In this document: positions 1 to 7,931 of the stretch, in pieces
Layout: each line of letters begins with the position of its first letter
How positions within the stretch are numbered: the stretch's first letter is position 1
Origin: Lachnospiraceae bacterium
Lineage (GTDB): Bacteria > Bacillota > Clostridia > Lachnospirales > Lachnospiraceae
Direction: 5' to 3'
NCBI GenBank assembly: GCA_015057615.1
Contig: SVEA01000126.1
Coordinates: 1 to 53,196 of the forward strand
DNA: 53,196 nt
The notes under the pieces: generated by a model
Seen by the model: the letters and a program-made list of their open reading frames with translations, nothing else
Told to the model about the DNA's origin: nothing
Databases searched by the model: none
Translations under genes and position numbers: made by a program

Positions 1-1458
1 ATTGCGAAGGAAATTGAACTGGAAGATCCATTTGAGAATATGGGTGCTCAGCTTGTAAAAGAAGTGGCAACAAAGACCAATGATGTTGCTGGTGATGGTA
101 CAACAACAGCTACCGTACTTGCTCAGGCAATGATCAGAGAAGGTATGAAGAATCTGGCAGCTGGTGCGAACCCGATTATCTTAAGAAAAGGTATGAAGAA
201 AGCTACCGATATCGCAGTTGATGCAATTACAAAGATGAGCTCTACCTTAAAGGGCAAGGAGCAGATCGCAAGAGTTGCCGCTATTTCCGCTGGTGATGAT
301 GAAGTAGGCGAATTAGTAGCCGATGCAATGGAAAAGGTTTCTGCAGACGGTGTTATCACCATTGAAGAATCTAAGACAATGAAGACCGAGCTTGACTTAG
401 TGGAAGGTATGCAGTTTGACCGTGGATATGTTTCCGCTTATATGTGTACCGATATGGATAAGATGGAAGCTTTATTAGAGAATCCATATATCTTAATTAC
501 CGACAAGAAGATCTCCAATGTTCAGGAAATCTTACCTCTTCTTGAGCAGATTGTTCAAAATGGATCCAGATTACTTATCATTGCAGAAGATGTAGAGGGC
601 GAAGCACTTACTACCTTAGTACTTAATAAGTTAAGAGGTACCTTCCAAGTAGTTGCTGTTAAGGCTCCTGGCTATGGTGATAGAAGAAAGGAAATGCTTC
701 AGGATATCGCGATCCTTACCGGCGGTACGGTAATTACAGATGAGTTAGGACTGGATCTGAAGGAAGCTACCTTAGAGCAATGCGGTCGTGCAAAATCGGT
801 TAAGGTTCAGAAGGAGAATACCATCATCGTTGACGGTGAAGGCGAGAAGGAAGAAATTCAGGCAAGAATTAATCAGATCAAAGCGCAGATCGAAGAGACT
901 ACCTCTGATTTTGATAAAGAAAAATTACAGGAAAGACTTGCGAAGCTTACCGGCGGTGTAGCTGTAATTCGCGTAGGTGCAGCAACCGAAACCGAGATGA
1001 AAGAGAACAAGCTTCGTATGGAAGACGCTCTTGCAGCTACGAAGGCAGCCGTAGAAGAAGGTATTATTGCAGGCGGTGGCTCTGCTTACATTCATGCTTC
1101 TAAGAAGATTGCTGAGTTTGCAGCAGGCTTAGAGGGGGATGAGAAGACCGGTGCGAATATTATCTTAAAGGCTCTGGAAGCTCCTCTTTACTGCATCGTA
1201 AATAATGGAGGTCTGGAAGGCTCCGTTGTTATCAACCGTATTCGCGAGAGCGAGGTTGGTACCGGATTTGATGCTTTAACCGAGCAGTACGTAGATATGG
1301 TGGAGGCAGGTATCCTGGATCCTACAAAGGTTACAAGAAGTGCGCTTCAAAACGCAACAAGTGTTGCTTCTACCTTATTAACAACCGAATCCGTGGTTGC
1401 TAATATTAAATCAGACGAACCTGCAATGCCAGCAGGCGGAAATATGGGTATGATGTAA
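1..1458 (+). CDS. groEL: Chaperonin GroEL, 5' end missing
   Basis: The reading frame is open from the first base ([13 protein letters not shown]) and runs to a stop at 1456-1458, so the gene begins outside the window and 485 residues are present. The visible protein carries the GroEL hallmarks [14 protein letters not shown] (ATP-binding equatorial domain), the apical-domain stretch with [23 protein letters not shown] (split here by reading only its core), [22 protein letters not shown], and a C-terminal Gly-Met tail (PAGGNMGMM). It forms the double-ring cytosolic ATP-dependent folding chaperone with GroES, whose gene is expected just upstream. The downstream hairpin at 1488-1638 probably ends the transcript. 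Confidence 0.98.
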   Translation: MAKEIELEDPFENMGAQLVKEVATKTNDVAGDGTTTATVLAQAMIREGMKNLAAGANPIILRKGMKKATDIAVDAITKMSSTLKGKEQIARVAAISAGDDEVGELVADAMEKVSADGVITIEESKTMKTELDLVEGMQFDRGYVSAYMCTDMDKMEALLENPYILITDKKISNVQEILPLLEQIVQNGSRLLIIAEDVEGEALTTLVLNKLRGTFQVVAVKAPGYGDRRKEMLQDIAILTGGTVITDELGLDLKEATLEQCGRAKSVKVQKENTIIVDGEGEKEEIQARINQIKAQIEETTSDFDKEKLQERLAKLTGGVAVIRVGAATETEMKENKLRMEDALAATKAAVEEGIIAGGGSAYIHASKKIAEFAAGLEGDEKTGANIILKALEAPLYCIVNNGGLEGSVVINRIRESEVGTGFDALTEQYVDMVEAGILDPTKVTRSALQNATSVASTLLTTESVVANIKSDEPAMPAGGNMGMM

Positions 1459-1487
1459 TCATAACATTCTATCAAAATAAATATAAG

Positions 1488-1638
1488 AGGGTCTGTGACC
1501 TTCCTTTACACACAGATTGAAAAGACATTTCATTCACTTTGTATGCCATAATCGCACAAATAGGATTGCATTTGGCATACAAAATGAACAACTATCTTTC
1601 AAACAGTGTATTACAGGAAGGGCACAGACCCTTTTATT
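1488..1638 (+). terminator. Very long imperfect hairpin behind groEL
   Basis: Arms AGGGTCTGTG (1488) and CACAGACCCT (1623) pair, the following 15 bases of each arm continue with mismatches, and an inner stem TTGTATGCCA/TGGCATACAA closes the centre. The right arm is followed by TTTTATT. The fold spans about 150 bases, much longer than a normal terminator, and its right arm has a diverged solo copy in reverse orientation at about 7104-7140. It may be a terminator or a small palindromic repeat that supplies one. Confidence 0.6.
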
Positions 1639-1649
1639 CATCTTATGAT

Positions 1650-1724
1650 TGATATGAGTGTTAAAAATCTTCCTAACAAATAGCCTTCATCAATTGATAA
1701 ATCAGCTTTTTACACCTCATATCA
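1650..1724. repeat. Miniature copy of palindromic element A
   Basis: TGATATGAGTGTTAAAAATC at the left and GCTTTTTACACCTCATATCA at the right match the two ends of the 300-bp element at 51629-51928, including the inner TTCCTAACAAAT block. The middle is missing, leaving 75 bp. The last three bases supply the TGA stop of the amidase gene on the minus strand. Confidence 0.75.
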
Positions 1725-2849
1725 TGCTTCACTTTCCCCGAAATAATCTTCGATCCCGTCACAGATACCTTTGACGATTTTCTTTTGGTATTCTTTGGTC
1801 TGCATCAGCTTGTCCTCTTTATCATTTGTCATAAATCCCATCTCAATTATTGAAACCGGTATACCGCACCAATTGATGCCGCTCATATCATCCCTGGCGA
1901 TCGCTCCCCGGTTCTTGGTACCGGTACGATCCGAGAGAGAAGCTACGATCTTTTGCGAAAGGAGTTTGCTATCAGCGCTCAGCTCCGGGACATAGGGATT
2001 ATCCTTGGAGGGATACAGGGTGCTAGCACCGTAAGCCTTGGAATTTTCAGATCCATCCGCATGAATGCGGATAAAGATATCTGCACCGCTTTCATTTGCC
2101 ATTTCGGCTCGTTCCTTATTACTGTAGTTGACCTTGTGGGATTCGCGAACCATAAAGACCTCATAGCCTCTTTTTACTAGTTCTTTCTTCAGCTTTTTAG
2201 CGATCGTTAAGGTTAATTCATACTCATACACACCGGTGGCAATTCCTTTGGTACCGGAGCTTACTTTTGGCTTTGTTATTGAAGCTCCCGGTCCGATGGG
2301 TTCCTTTTCATAATTCCCCTTACTCTGATGACCGGCATCAATTGCAATCATTTTCTTTTTGGCGGTATCTTCTTTATCAACTTCTTCTATAACGGTTTTT
2401 CCCGGTTTGTCATCAACCTTATCGATATTGTCCTTTGCAGTATGCTTTGAGTCGATACGATCAGAATCGGGAGAATCGGATGTACCTCCGGATACCTCAG
2501 AAGCTTTATCACCGGATGTTTCGAAGGCATTACCAGTAGATGCTTCGAGCGAAGTATCGTCAGATGCATTGGATGATTTGCCATCAGATGCGTCGGGAAA
2601 ATCACCGTTGGTTGCTATAGAAGAATTATCACTGACTGCTCTGGAGGAAGTATCATCTGCTGTTCCCGTAGGATTGGTATCGGCTTCCTGATCCGCAGAA
2701 GCTGGTAGGTTCGTTTCTGTATTGTCAATACCGGTATCCTTTCCTTTGTATATCCGCTTACCGGAAGCATTCGAGAAGGCAAGGAAGAAGATCCCGGATG
2801 CCAAAAGAAGGAGCGCTCCTATCCGATATTTCTGTTTTTTATGATTCAA
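1722..2849 (-). CDS. N-acetylmuramoyl-L-alanine amidase (Amidase_3), secreted or membrane-anchored
   Basis: The protein has 375 residues. Residues 9-28 form an N-terminal hydrophobic segment after a basic start (signal peptide or anchor). Residues about 35-165 are a low-complexity Ser/Asp/Thr/Gly-rich linker made of degenerate SDASD-like units. The C-terminal 205 residues are an Amidase_3 catalytic domain. The zinc ligands expected for this family are visible: His in IDAGHQ, Glu in VYEYELT, His in IRIHADGS, and the catalytic Glu in SIIEMGFM. The enzyme should cleave the bond between MurNAc and the stem peptide in peptidoglycan outside the membrane, in cell separation, growth or sporulation. 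The stop codon lies in the end of a mobile palindrome (1650-1724), so the original C-terminus may have been slightly different. Confidence 0.92.
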   Translation of the reverse strand: MNHKKQKYRIGALLLLASGIFFLAFSNASGKRIYKGKDTGIDNTETNLPASADQEADTNPTGTADDTSSRAVSDNSSIATNGDFPDASDGKSSNASDDTSLEASTGNAFETSGDKASEVSGGTSDSPDSDRIDSKHTAKDNIDKVDDKPGKTVIEEVDKEDTAKKKMIAIDAGHQSKGNYEKEPIGPGASITKPKVSSGTKGIATGVYEYELTLTIAKKLKKELVKRGYEVFMVRESHKVNYSNKERAEMANESGADIFIRIHADGSENSKAYGASTLYPSKDNPYVPELSADSKLLSQKIVASLSDRTGTKNRGAIARDDMSGINWCGIPVSIIEMGFMTNDKEDKLMQTKEYQKKIVKGICDGIEDYFGESEA

Positions 2850-3024
2850 TTTATCACCTTCCTGTGTTTTTTACTAATATGACAATGCATGGATAAAACC
2901 CGGATTTAAGGGTCCGCTTTTCTTATCAGAGTGTGATTTTAGTATATAGAAGAACGCGGTAGAAAACAAGAAGTTGTTTTGATTTCCATATAATACTTAT
3001 CAAAACGGGCTTAATATATTATAC

Positions 3025-3053
3025 TTGACATTGTTTGATTTTTTGCGTATTAT
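3025..3053 (+). promoter_or_regulatory. Sigma-A promoter of the riboswitch-thiT transcript
   Basis: TTGACA at 3025-3030, a 17-base spacer and TATTAT at 3048-3053 place the start of transcription near 3060, just ahead of the TPP riboswitch. Confidence 0.75.
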
Positions 3054-3086
3054 AAAGCAGTACAATCAAATAACATATTATTATTA

Positions 3087-3176
3087 ATGCTAGGGGAGCC
3101 CACGGCTGAGAGGTATGCATATATTTACATACTGACCCTCACTACTTGATCCGGATAATACCGGCGTAAGGAAGCA
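3087..3176 (+). promoter_or_regulatory. TPP riboswitch (THI element)
   Basis: The conserved TPP aptamer blocks are present in order: AGGGGAGCC, CGGCTGAGAGG, a variable P3 hairpin (TATGCATATATTTACATA), GACCCTC, CTTGATCCGGATAATACCGG and CGTAAGGAAGC. The aptamer binds thiamine pyrophosphate. There is no clear intrinsic terminator before the gene. However, CCTCC at 3188-3192 is complementary to the GGAGG ribosome binding site at 3206-3210, so control is more likely at translation initiation. The regulated gene, thiT, fits the ligand. Confidence 0.95.
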
Positions 3177-3217
3177 ATCAAGTGGTCCCTCCAATGCAAT
3201 CCTAAGGAGGTTTTTTT

Positions 3218-3898
3218 ATGCTCAGAAATATTTTCGATTTCTTCATTTATACGGACACCAGCAGTACGCCGTATAGCTATTCACCAACAACAGCGGGCAA
3301 TATCGCTCTTGTTGTGATTATTCTTTTACTTCTGATAGTTATGCTGGCAATCAGCGGCTCCGGTAAAAAGATTCATGCAAAGCAATTGGCATTTTCTTCG
3401 TTAGCCATGACGCTTGCGGTAGTAACCTCTATTTATACCGTTTTTGAATTTCCGTTTGGCGGCTCCATCACGCTTTTCCGTATGTTCTTTCTCTGTCTGA
3501 TCGGCTATCTGTATGGTGCGAAAGCAGGTATCATAACTGGTGTAGCATATGGCTTACTGGATTTTATTTTGGATCCTTATGTGATTCATCCGGTTCAACT
3601 ATTATTAGATTATCCGGTTGCCTTTGGATGCTTAGGACTTGCAGGCTTAATGAATAAATCGAAATACGGAATTATAAAAGGATATCTCCTAGGAGTCACC
3701 GGAAGATATCTTTGCCATGTAATTACAGGAGTTATATTCTTCTCGGAATATGCCGGAGAGAAAAATCCAATCGTTTATTCCCTAATTTATAATGCATCCT
3801 ATATTGTACCGGAAGCAATTATGACGGCTCTACTTCTATTCCTTCCGGCAGTCCGTATAGGCTTGGCAGAAGTGAAAAAGATGGCTTTTGAAAGCTAA
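3218..3898 (+). CDS. thiT: Thiamine ECF transporter substrate-binding subunit ThiT
   Basis: The protein has 226 residues and about six hydrophobic helices. The ThiT signature regions are visible: FGGSITLFRM, HPVQLLLDYPVAFGCLGLAGL and GRYLCHVITGVIFF. It also has an N-terminal extension with an additional transmembrane segment (about residues 26-46) ahead of the usual six-helix core. ThiT captures thiamine at the outer face and works with the shared EcfT/EcfA energising module, which is not encoded in this window. The gene lies directly behind a TPP riboswitch with an AAGGAGG ribosome binding site 7 bases before the ATG, so it should be switched off when thiamine pyrophosphate is plentiful. Confidence 0.95.
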   Translation: MLRNIFDFFIYTDTSSTPYSYSPTTAGNIALVVIILLLLIVMLAISGSGKKIHAKQLAFSSLAMTLAVVTSIYTVFEFPFGGSITLFRMFFLCLIGYLYGAKAGIITGVAYGLLDFILDPYVIHPVQLLLDYPVAFGCLGLAGLMNKSKYGIIKGYLLGVTGRYLCHVITGVIFFSEYAGEKNPIVYSLIYNASYIVPEAIMTALLLFLPAVRIGLAEVKKMAFES

Positions 3899-3942
3899 AT
3901 AATGATTCACATCTGACGTTAGTAATATTAGCATTGTATCAA

Positions 3943-4003
3943 TAGGGCTGTTACAAAGCTTCGTTTGATATCGCACGGAAGCATTTTGTAATAGCCCTTT
4001 TTT
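3943..4003 (+). terminator. Intrinsic terminator of thiT
   Basis: AGGGCTGTTACAAA pairs with TTTGTAATAGCCCT around a ~28-base loop, followed by TTTTTTC. Confidence 0.8.
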
Positions 4004-4026
4004 CGTATAGAAATTACGTCCTATAC

Positions 4027-4131
4027 GGCAAAAAACCTCCATGCGAGCATAGTTCGCATTGGGATGGCGCACTCGCGCGCGTAAGGTATTTATCTGCCTG
4101 CGGCAGAACGCGCTCGGCGCGAGAGTTTGCC
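4027..4131. repeat. Hairpin array B1 (multi-branched inverted repeats)
   Basis: An outer stem GGCAAA/TTTGCC (4027-4032 with 4126-4131) encloses a hairpin ATGCGA/TCGCAT (4041-4059) and a second branch closed by CTCGCGC/GCGCGAG, which contains CTGCC/GGCAG. The left ~55 bases are clearly homologous, in reverse orientation, to part of the array at 7795-7845. The region lies between the convergent ends of thiT and the 4228-5517 gene. Confidence 0.65.
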
Positions 4132-4227
4132 AAGGCTTACTTTTTGTTTCCAACTACTAATTTGAAATTATTTAATTCCTTCGGTGCCCTTGATACGTTA
4201 AGAATTGTCTTGTTCTTTTCCTGCTTT

Positions 4228-5517
4228 TTATTGTGCCATTCTGGTTACTGCCACGTAGATACCGGATATCTTATACCAGGTAGGGAAATCTACAATTCCG
4301 CTCTGTGGTATATTAAATGTCTGCTGGAATAAACGGACAGAATTTGCTGTCTGCTCATTGTACTGCCCGTTCACTGCAACCTTCGGAACAGCAGAATAGG
4401 TATCCGCAATCCGGTTGAGCTGTTCCTGTATCATTCGGACATCCGCACCGGAGGAACCGATGTTAAGATTTTGACCCGGCCAGGAGGCGGGAACTCCGGA
4501 GACCTGCGGCGCCGTATTAATAAACATATCATTTCCATAAAAGTGCCGGATGATATCAATGGCAGAGTACCCTTGATCTCCCAGGTCTTTGGAACCCCAC
4601 TGGGTCATCCAATTTGGACATTGGGATTTGCGCCCATCGCAGTACTGCGTTAGAATGGGCTGTTTCACATTGGGTCTTGACAAATAATTAACGAATAACT
4701 GGTCAACCGCAAGGCTGATATTATCGTAAATATTTCTTCCCGGTATCCATTTATGATCAAAGGCAGTCGAAGAAGTAACGGTAAAATTGTACCCTTGATT
4801 TCGATACCATTCGGTAAATACACGGTTTAGGGCAAAGGATAGGATAGCAAGAATATTAGCGGTTATCGCTGCGTCCGGCCAGGTTGCATAAATCTCGCTG
4901 GAGGCAACATTTTTAATATAATCCTGGAACCTTACATAATGATTGGTAGCAGTGGAATCCGTCGGAGGCCCGTCATGGACGACGACAAATTCCGGTATTA
5001 TTACATTTTGTAATACGATTTCGCCGGTTTCCGCGATATCCTTAATTTCTGCTTCTGCTATCTTAGGAGGATAGTCTCCGAATAGGGTATGAGGAGGGAT
5101 GACATAGAGTCCACTCGTATCCTTGGCTTCCATCCCCGATAAAACGGCTTCCTGAATTGCCGTAACATCAGGAAATATTTCAGCGTTTTGGAAGGTTGCC
5201 GGCGCATAATTTGGTGCAGTAACCTGAATCGTATATTCGGAGTAAGGCTGTTCCTCCGAGGGAGTTAAGCTGTAATCAATGGAAGGCGCTTCTAATTCAA
5301 TTTCTTCTGTCTTGCCGGAGGCATCCGTCGTTAATTGCTCTATAGCAGAATTGGGCATACCGGAATAAGAAATCTTAACCTGGGCATTTTCCACCGGAGC
5401 GAAACCGGTATCTCTGCAGGTAACCTGCAGCCTGCCAAAATTTTGCGTTCCCATTTCCGCCGGGTAAATCCGGTAGGGATCGACCTCATTTCGATCTGTG
5501 TTTGGAAATAAATACAT
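4228..5517 (-). CDS. SpoIID-like protein with C-terminal peptidoglycan-binding domain (paralogue 1)
   Basis: The protein has 429 residues and no signal peptide. Residues about 15-130 look like a beta-sandwich of the carboxypeptidase-regulatory/CNA-B type (VENAQVKI, ASGKTEEIEL, YTIQVTAPNY). Residues about 175-345 resemble the SpoIID/LytB fold: VRFQDYIKNVASSEIYATWP aligns with the SpoIID block around its catalytic Glu, and GWMTQWGSKD-type sequence with DIIRHFYG aligns with the SpoIID end motif. Residues about 355-425 are a PG_binding_1 domain (GADVRMIQEQLN, VNGQYNEQTANSVRLFQQ). The likely role is binding or processing of spore or cell-wall peptidoglycan. The SpoIID assignment is inference from motifs. 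A close paralogue lies 57 bases upstream in the same direction, so the two probably form one transcript. Confidence 0.7.
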   Translation of the reverse strand: MYLFPNTDRNEVDPYRIYPAEMGTQNFGRLQVTCRDTGFAPVENAQVKISYSGMPNSAIEQLTTDASGKTEEIELEAPSIDYSLTPSEEQPYSEYTIQVTAPNYAPATFQNAEIFPDVTAIQEAVLSGMEAKDTSGLYVIPPHTLFGDYPPKIAEAEIKDIAETGEIVLQNVIIPEFVVVHDGPPTDSTATNHYVRFQDYIKNVASSEIYATWPDAAITANILAILSFALNRVFTEWYRNQGYNFTVTSSTAFDHKWIPGRNIYDNISLAVDQLFVNYLSRPNVKQPILTQYCDGRKSQCPNWMTQWGSKDLGDQGYSAIDIIRHFYGNDMFINTAPQVSGVPASWPGQNLNIGSSGADVRMIQEQLNRIADTYSAVPKVAVNGQYNEQTANSVRLFQQTFNIPQSGIVDFPTWYKISGIYVAVTRMAQ

Positions 5518-5573
5518 AAGATTACCTCAAATTATCATTTACTATTAAAATATGAATTAGAAATTGCCTTGTG

Positions 5574-6869
5574 CTATAATTCTGCCATACGTGTGACGGC
5601 AACATAAATAAATGATATTTTATACCAGGTAGGAAAATCAACAATACCATTTGCGGGCAAATCAAAAATTGATTGGAAGGTGCGAACGGCTTCCTCTGTA
5701 CTCGGACCGAAGACGCCGTCTACAGAAACGATTGGTATTGCAGGATAGGCTTTCGCAATGGCATTTAACTGTTCTTGAATGGTACGGACCGGTACTCCGC
5801 TGGATTCGGTGGTGAGGTTAAAGCCCGGCCAGGAAGAAGGAACGCCGGAGACTTCTGCTGCGGTGTTAATATAGATAGAATTTCCGTAAAAATTGCGCAG
5901 GATATCAATTGCACTATATCCCTGATCGCCCAAATTCTTGGAGCCCCATTGAGTCATCCAGCCTGGGCATTGCACCCGGTTGCCGTCACAGTATTGCGTC
6001 AGAATAGGCTGCTTTACATTCGGGCGGGACAAATAGTTGTTAAAGATAGAGTCCACAATAAAACTAATGTTATCAAAGATGTTTCTGCCATTGACCCATT
6101 TATGGTCATATGCAGTAGAGGAAGTAATCGTAAAATTATAACCCTGGCTGCGGTACCATTCGGTAAAAACACGATTCAGAGTAAACGAAAGGATCGCCAG
6201 TACATTGGCATAGATGGTGGATTCCGGCCAGGTCGAATAAATTTCACAGGAGGCAACATTTTTAATATAATCCCGGTATCTTACATAATAGTTCGCAGCA
6301 GAAGAATCGCTCGGCGGACCATCATGCACAATAACAAATTCAGGGACGACAACCTGCTGTAGGACAATTTCCCCGGTTTCTGCCATGGGCTTTATTTCAT
6401 CTTCGGGTATTTTAGGAGGGAAATCTCCAAATAGAGTATGGGGAGGTATCACATATAGTATGCCTGCCTCCGGTTCCGGCTCTGGAATTAAGGTTGCATT
6501 CTGCAAAGCAGTAACATTCGGAAATAATTCTGCACCATTCACCGTTACCGAACGATAATTTGGTGCGGTAATATCAATATTGTATATCGCATAGGGCTGT
6601 ACGGTCGAAGGTTCCATGCTGTACTCTTCCGAAGGAGCCGGAAGGGATATGGTATCCGTAAAACCGGATTCATTCGTAATTAATTGGTCAATAATCGTAT
6701 TCGGATTATCCGGAGCCGTAATCTTAACCGTTGCTTGTGTGATAGGTTCAAGTCTTGGATTTGTAGCACGAATCCGAAGATCACCAAAGGATTGTGTACC
6801 CATTTCCGTCGGATAAACTCGATAAGGATTCATGGATGTGTTGATGGGTTTCATGCGATTTGATTCCAT
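5574..6869 (-). CDS. SpoIID-like protein with C-terminal peptidoglycan-binding domain (paralogue 2)
   Basis: The 431-residue protein has the same layout as its neighbour at 4228-5517: N-terminal beta-sandwich (ITQATVKITA, YNIDITAPNY), a conserved linker IPPHTLFGDFPPKIPEDEIK, a SpoIID-like middle with the Glu in NVASCEIYSTWPE, and C-terminal PG_binding_1 (GVPVRTIQEQLN, VDGVFGPSTEEAVRTFQ). Similarity is high along the whole length, so this is a tandem duplication. The start is uncertain: the AGAAAGG ribosome binding site touches the ATG at 6869, and an ATG at 6854 (MKPINTS) is the alternative. Without a signal peptide, it may act inside the mother cell or in the spore coat rather than being secreted. 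That is inference. Confidence 0.7.
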   Translation of the reverse strand: MESNRMKPINTSMNPYRVYPTEMGTQSFGDLRIRATNPRLEPITQATVKITAPDNPNTIIDQLITNESGFTDTISLPAPSEEYSMEPSTVQPYAIYNIDITAPNYRSVTVNGAELFPNVTALQNATLIPEPEPEAGILYVIPPHTLFGDFPPKIPEDEIKPMAETGEIVLQQVVVPEFVIVHDGPPSDSSAANYYVRYRDYIKNVASCEIYSTWPESTIYANVLAILSFTLNRVFTEWYRSQGYNFTITSSTAYDHKWVNGRNIFDNISFIVDSIFNNYLSRPNVKQPILTQYCDGNRVQCPGWMTQWGSKNLGDQGYSAIDILRNFYGNSIYINTAAEVSGVPSSWPGFNLTTESSGVPVRTIQEQLNAIAKAYPAIPIVSVDGVFGPSTEEAVRTFQSIFDLPANGIVDFPTWYKISFIYVAVTRMAEL

Positions 6870-7012
6870 CCTTTCTTGTTTCTACTACTATATTGGTATG
6901 TAATGTAGAATATAAGTTGCCTATATTATTAAATTATGTTTCATATGAAAATCTGTGATTTGAGTCTGGGAAACGGTAAGTCTTTTTCGATACCGTATTC
7001 CAGAAAAAATGA

Positions 7013-7057
7013 CAAAAAAATAGGATTTAAGGGTTTGTCGCGGAGTCCTTAAATCCT
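7013..7057 (-). terminator. Intrinsic terminator of the VOC gene
   Basis: AGGATTTAAGG at 7022 pairs with CCTTAAATCCT at 7047-7057, and on the minus strand the stem is followed by ATTTTTTT. It lies downstream of the VOC gene and ahead of the tandem SpoIID-like genes. Confidence 0.8.
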
Positions 7058-7103
7058 AGAAGTCTAATTTGGAGGTTGTGGATATATACGAATACAGTAA
7101 GAG

Positions 7104-7140
7104 AGTCTGTGTTCTTCCTGTAATGCACGGTTTGAAAGAT
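7104..7140 (-). repeat. Solo arm of the groEL long hairpin
   Basis: AGAGTCTGTGTTCTTCCTGT followed by AATGCACGGTTTGAAAGAT is, in reverse orientation, a diverged copy of the right arm of the hairpin at 1488-1638 (which reads TTTCAAACAGTGTATTACAGG and on). No partner arm is seen nearby. Confidence 0.5.
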
Positions 7141-7153
7141 GACAACCCCTTGA

Positions 7154-7552
7154 TCAGCAGTTCATTCTTTTAAATTGTGGCTTGCTTTTTGAAGGTATAA
7201 TTTCTAACCAGTAACCATCCGGATCATTGATAAAGTAGATACCCATACCGGGATTTTCGTAACAGATGCAGTCCATGTCTTTATGCTTCTTATATGCGGC
7301 ATCATAGTCCTCGGTCTCAAAGGCTAAGTGGAACTCATTATCCCCGAGATTGTACGGACGGTTCCAATTTTTCAGCCAGGTAAGCTCAAGAAGATGATCC
7401 GAAATACCATCACCAAGGAATACAATAATAAAATCACCTGTTTCCGGCTCAATTCGTCTGGTTTCTTTCAGCCCGAGTGCTTTCTCATAAAACCTTAAAG
7501 ATTTCTGCAAATCAAGGACATTAATGTTATTATGAACAAACTTAAAATTCAT
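7154..7552 (-). CDS. VOC-family (glyoxalase I-like) protein
   Basis: The 132-residue protein starts at the ATG at 7552, chosen because AGGAGT lies 7 bases upstream; an ATG 13 codons earlier has no ribosome binding site. It has the vicinal-oxygen-chelate layout: KFVHNNINVLDLQKSLRFYE at the N-terminus with the first metal-ligand His, NEFHLAFETED in the middle, and YFINDPDGYWLEIIP with the last Glu. This pattern is closest to lactoylglutathione lyase (GloA), which converts the methylglyoxal-thiol adduct, but many VOC proteins share it. It is a single-gene unit with its own terminator at 7013-7057. Confidence 0.88.
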   Translation of the reverse strand: MNFKFVHNNINVLDLQKSLRFYEKALGLKETRRIEPETGDFIIVFLGDGISDHLLELTWLKNWNRPYNLGDNEFHLAFETEDYDAAYKKHKDMDCICYENPGMGIYFINDPDGYWLEIIPSKSKPQFKRMNC

Positions 7553-7703
7553 TCGTAGGACTCCTTTCTTTTTATAATAATGGTTAAGCAATGATATACT
7601 CTCTAGTTGAATTAGCTGTATATACTACAGATGCAAACACAATAGCTACAATACCGAAGTTTCGCAATAACTTATATAATGTAAGGTAAAGATTTACAAG
7701 CTA

Positions 7704-7867
7704 GAGTTTCGCTTACGAAACTCGAACGCCGAGCACGGCCAGCATCGCTGGCAAAATACTACGAATACATGTTTCAAGTATTCGTTACGTGCTGAGTGCG
7801 TCATCCAAATGCGAACTATATTCGCATGGAGCATTTTTCGTTGAATAGGATGAACTTTCCTATTCAA
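7704..7867. repeat. Hairpin array B2 (five inverted repeats)
   Basis: Successive perfect stems are GAGTTTC/GAAACTC (7704-7723), GCCAGC/GCTGGC (7738-7752), GAATAC/GTATTC (7763-7783), ATGCGA/TCGCAT (7809-7827) and TTGAATAGGA/TCCTATTCAA (7841-7867). An outer stem AGCACG/CGTGCT (7732 and 7788) encloses the second and third. The 7795-7845 part is homologous to array B1. The array fills the space between the 7932-8828 gene's terminator and the VOC gene. Confidence 0.65.
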
Positions 7868-7871
7868 TAAA

Positions 7872-7925
7872 AATAAGGCTGCCGTTCCACTAAGCAGTGA
7901 TCGGTTAGCGGTAAGCAGCCCTATT
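7872..7925 (-). terminator. Terminator of the Big_2 protein gene
   Basis: AGGGCTGC and GGCAGCCT (read on the minus strand) form the base, CCGCTAA/TTAGTGG an inner stem, and TATTTTTATTG follows. Confidence 0.7.
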
Positions 7926-7931
7926 TACTAT

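Noticed and set aside
123-362. Open frame on the minus strand inside groEL
   Set aside because: Lies wholly in a strongly conserved coding gene and has no ribosome binding site or protein family.
3836-4153. Minus-strand open frame over the thiT end and hairpin array B1
   Set aside because: It crosses the thiT coding end, a terminator and an inverted-repeat array, and has no start signal.
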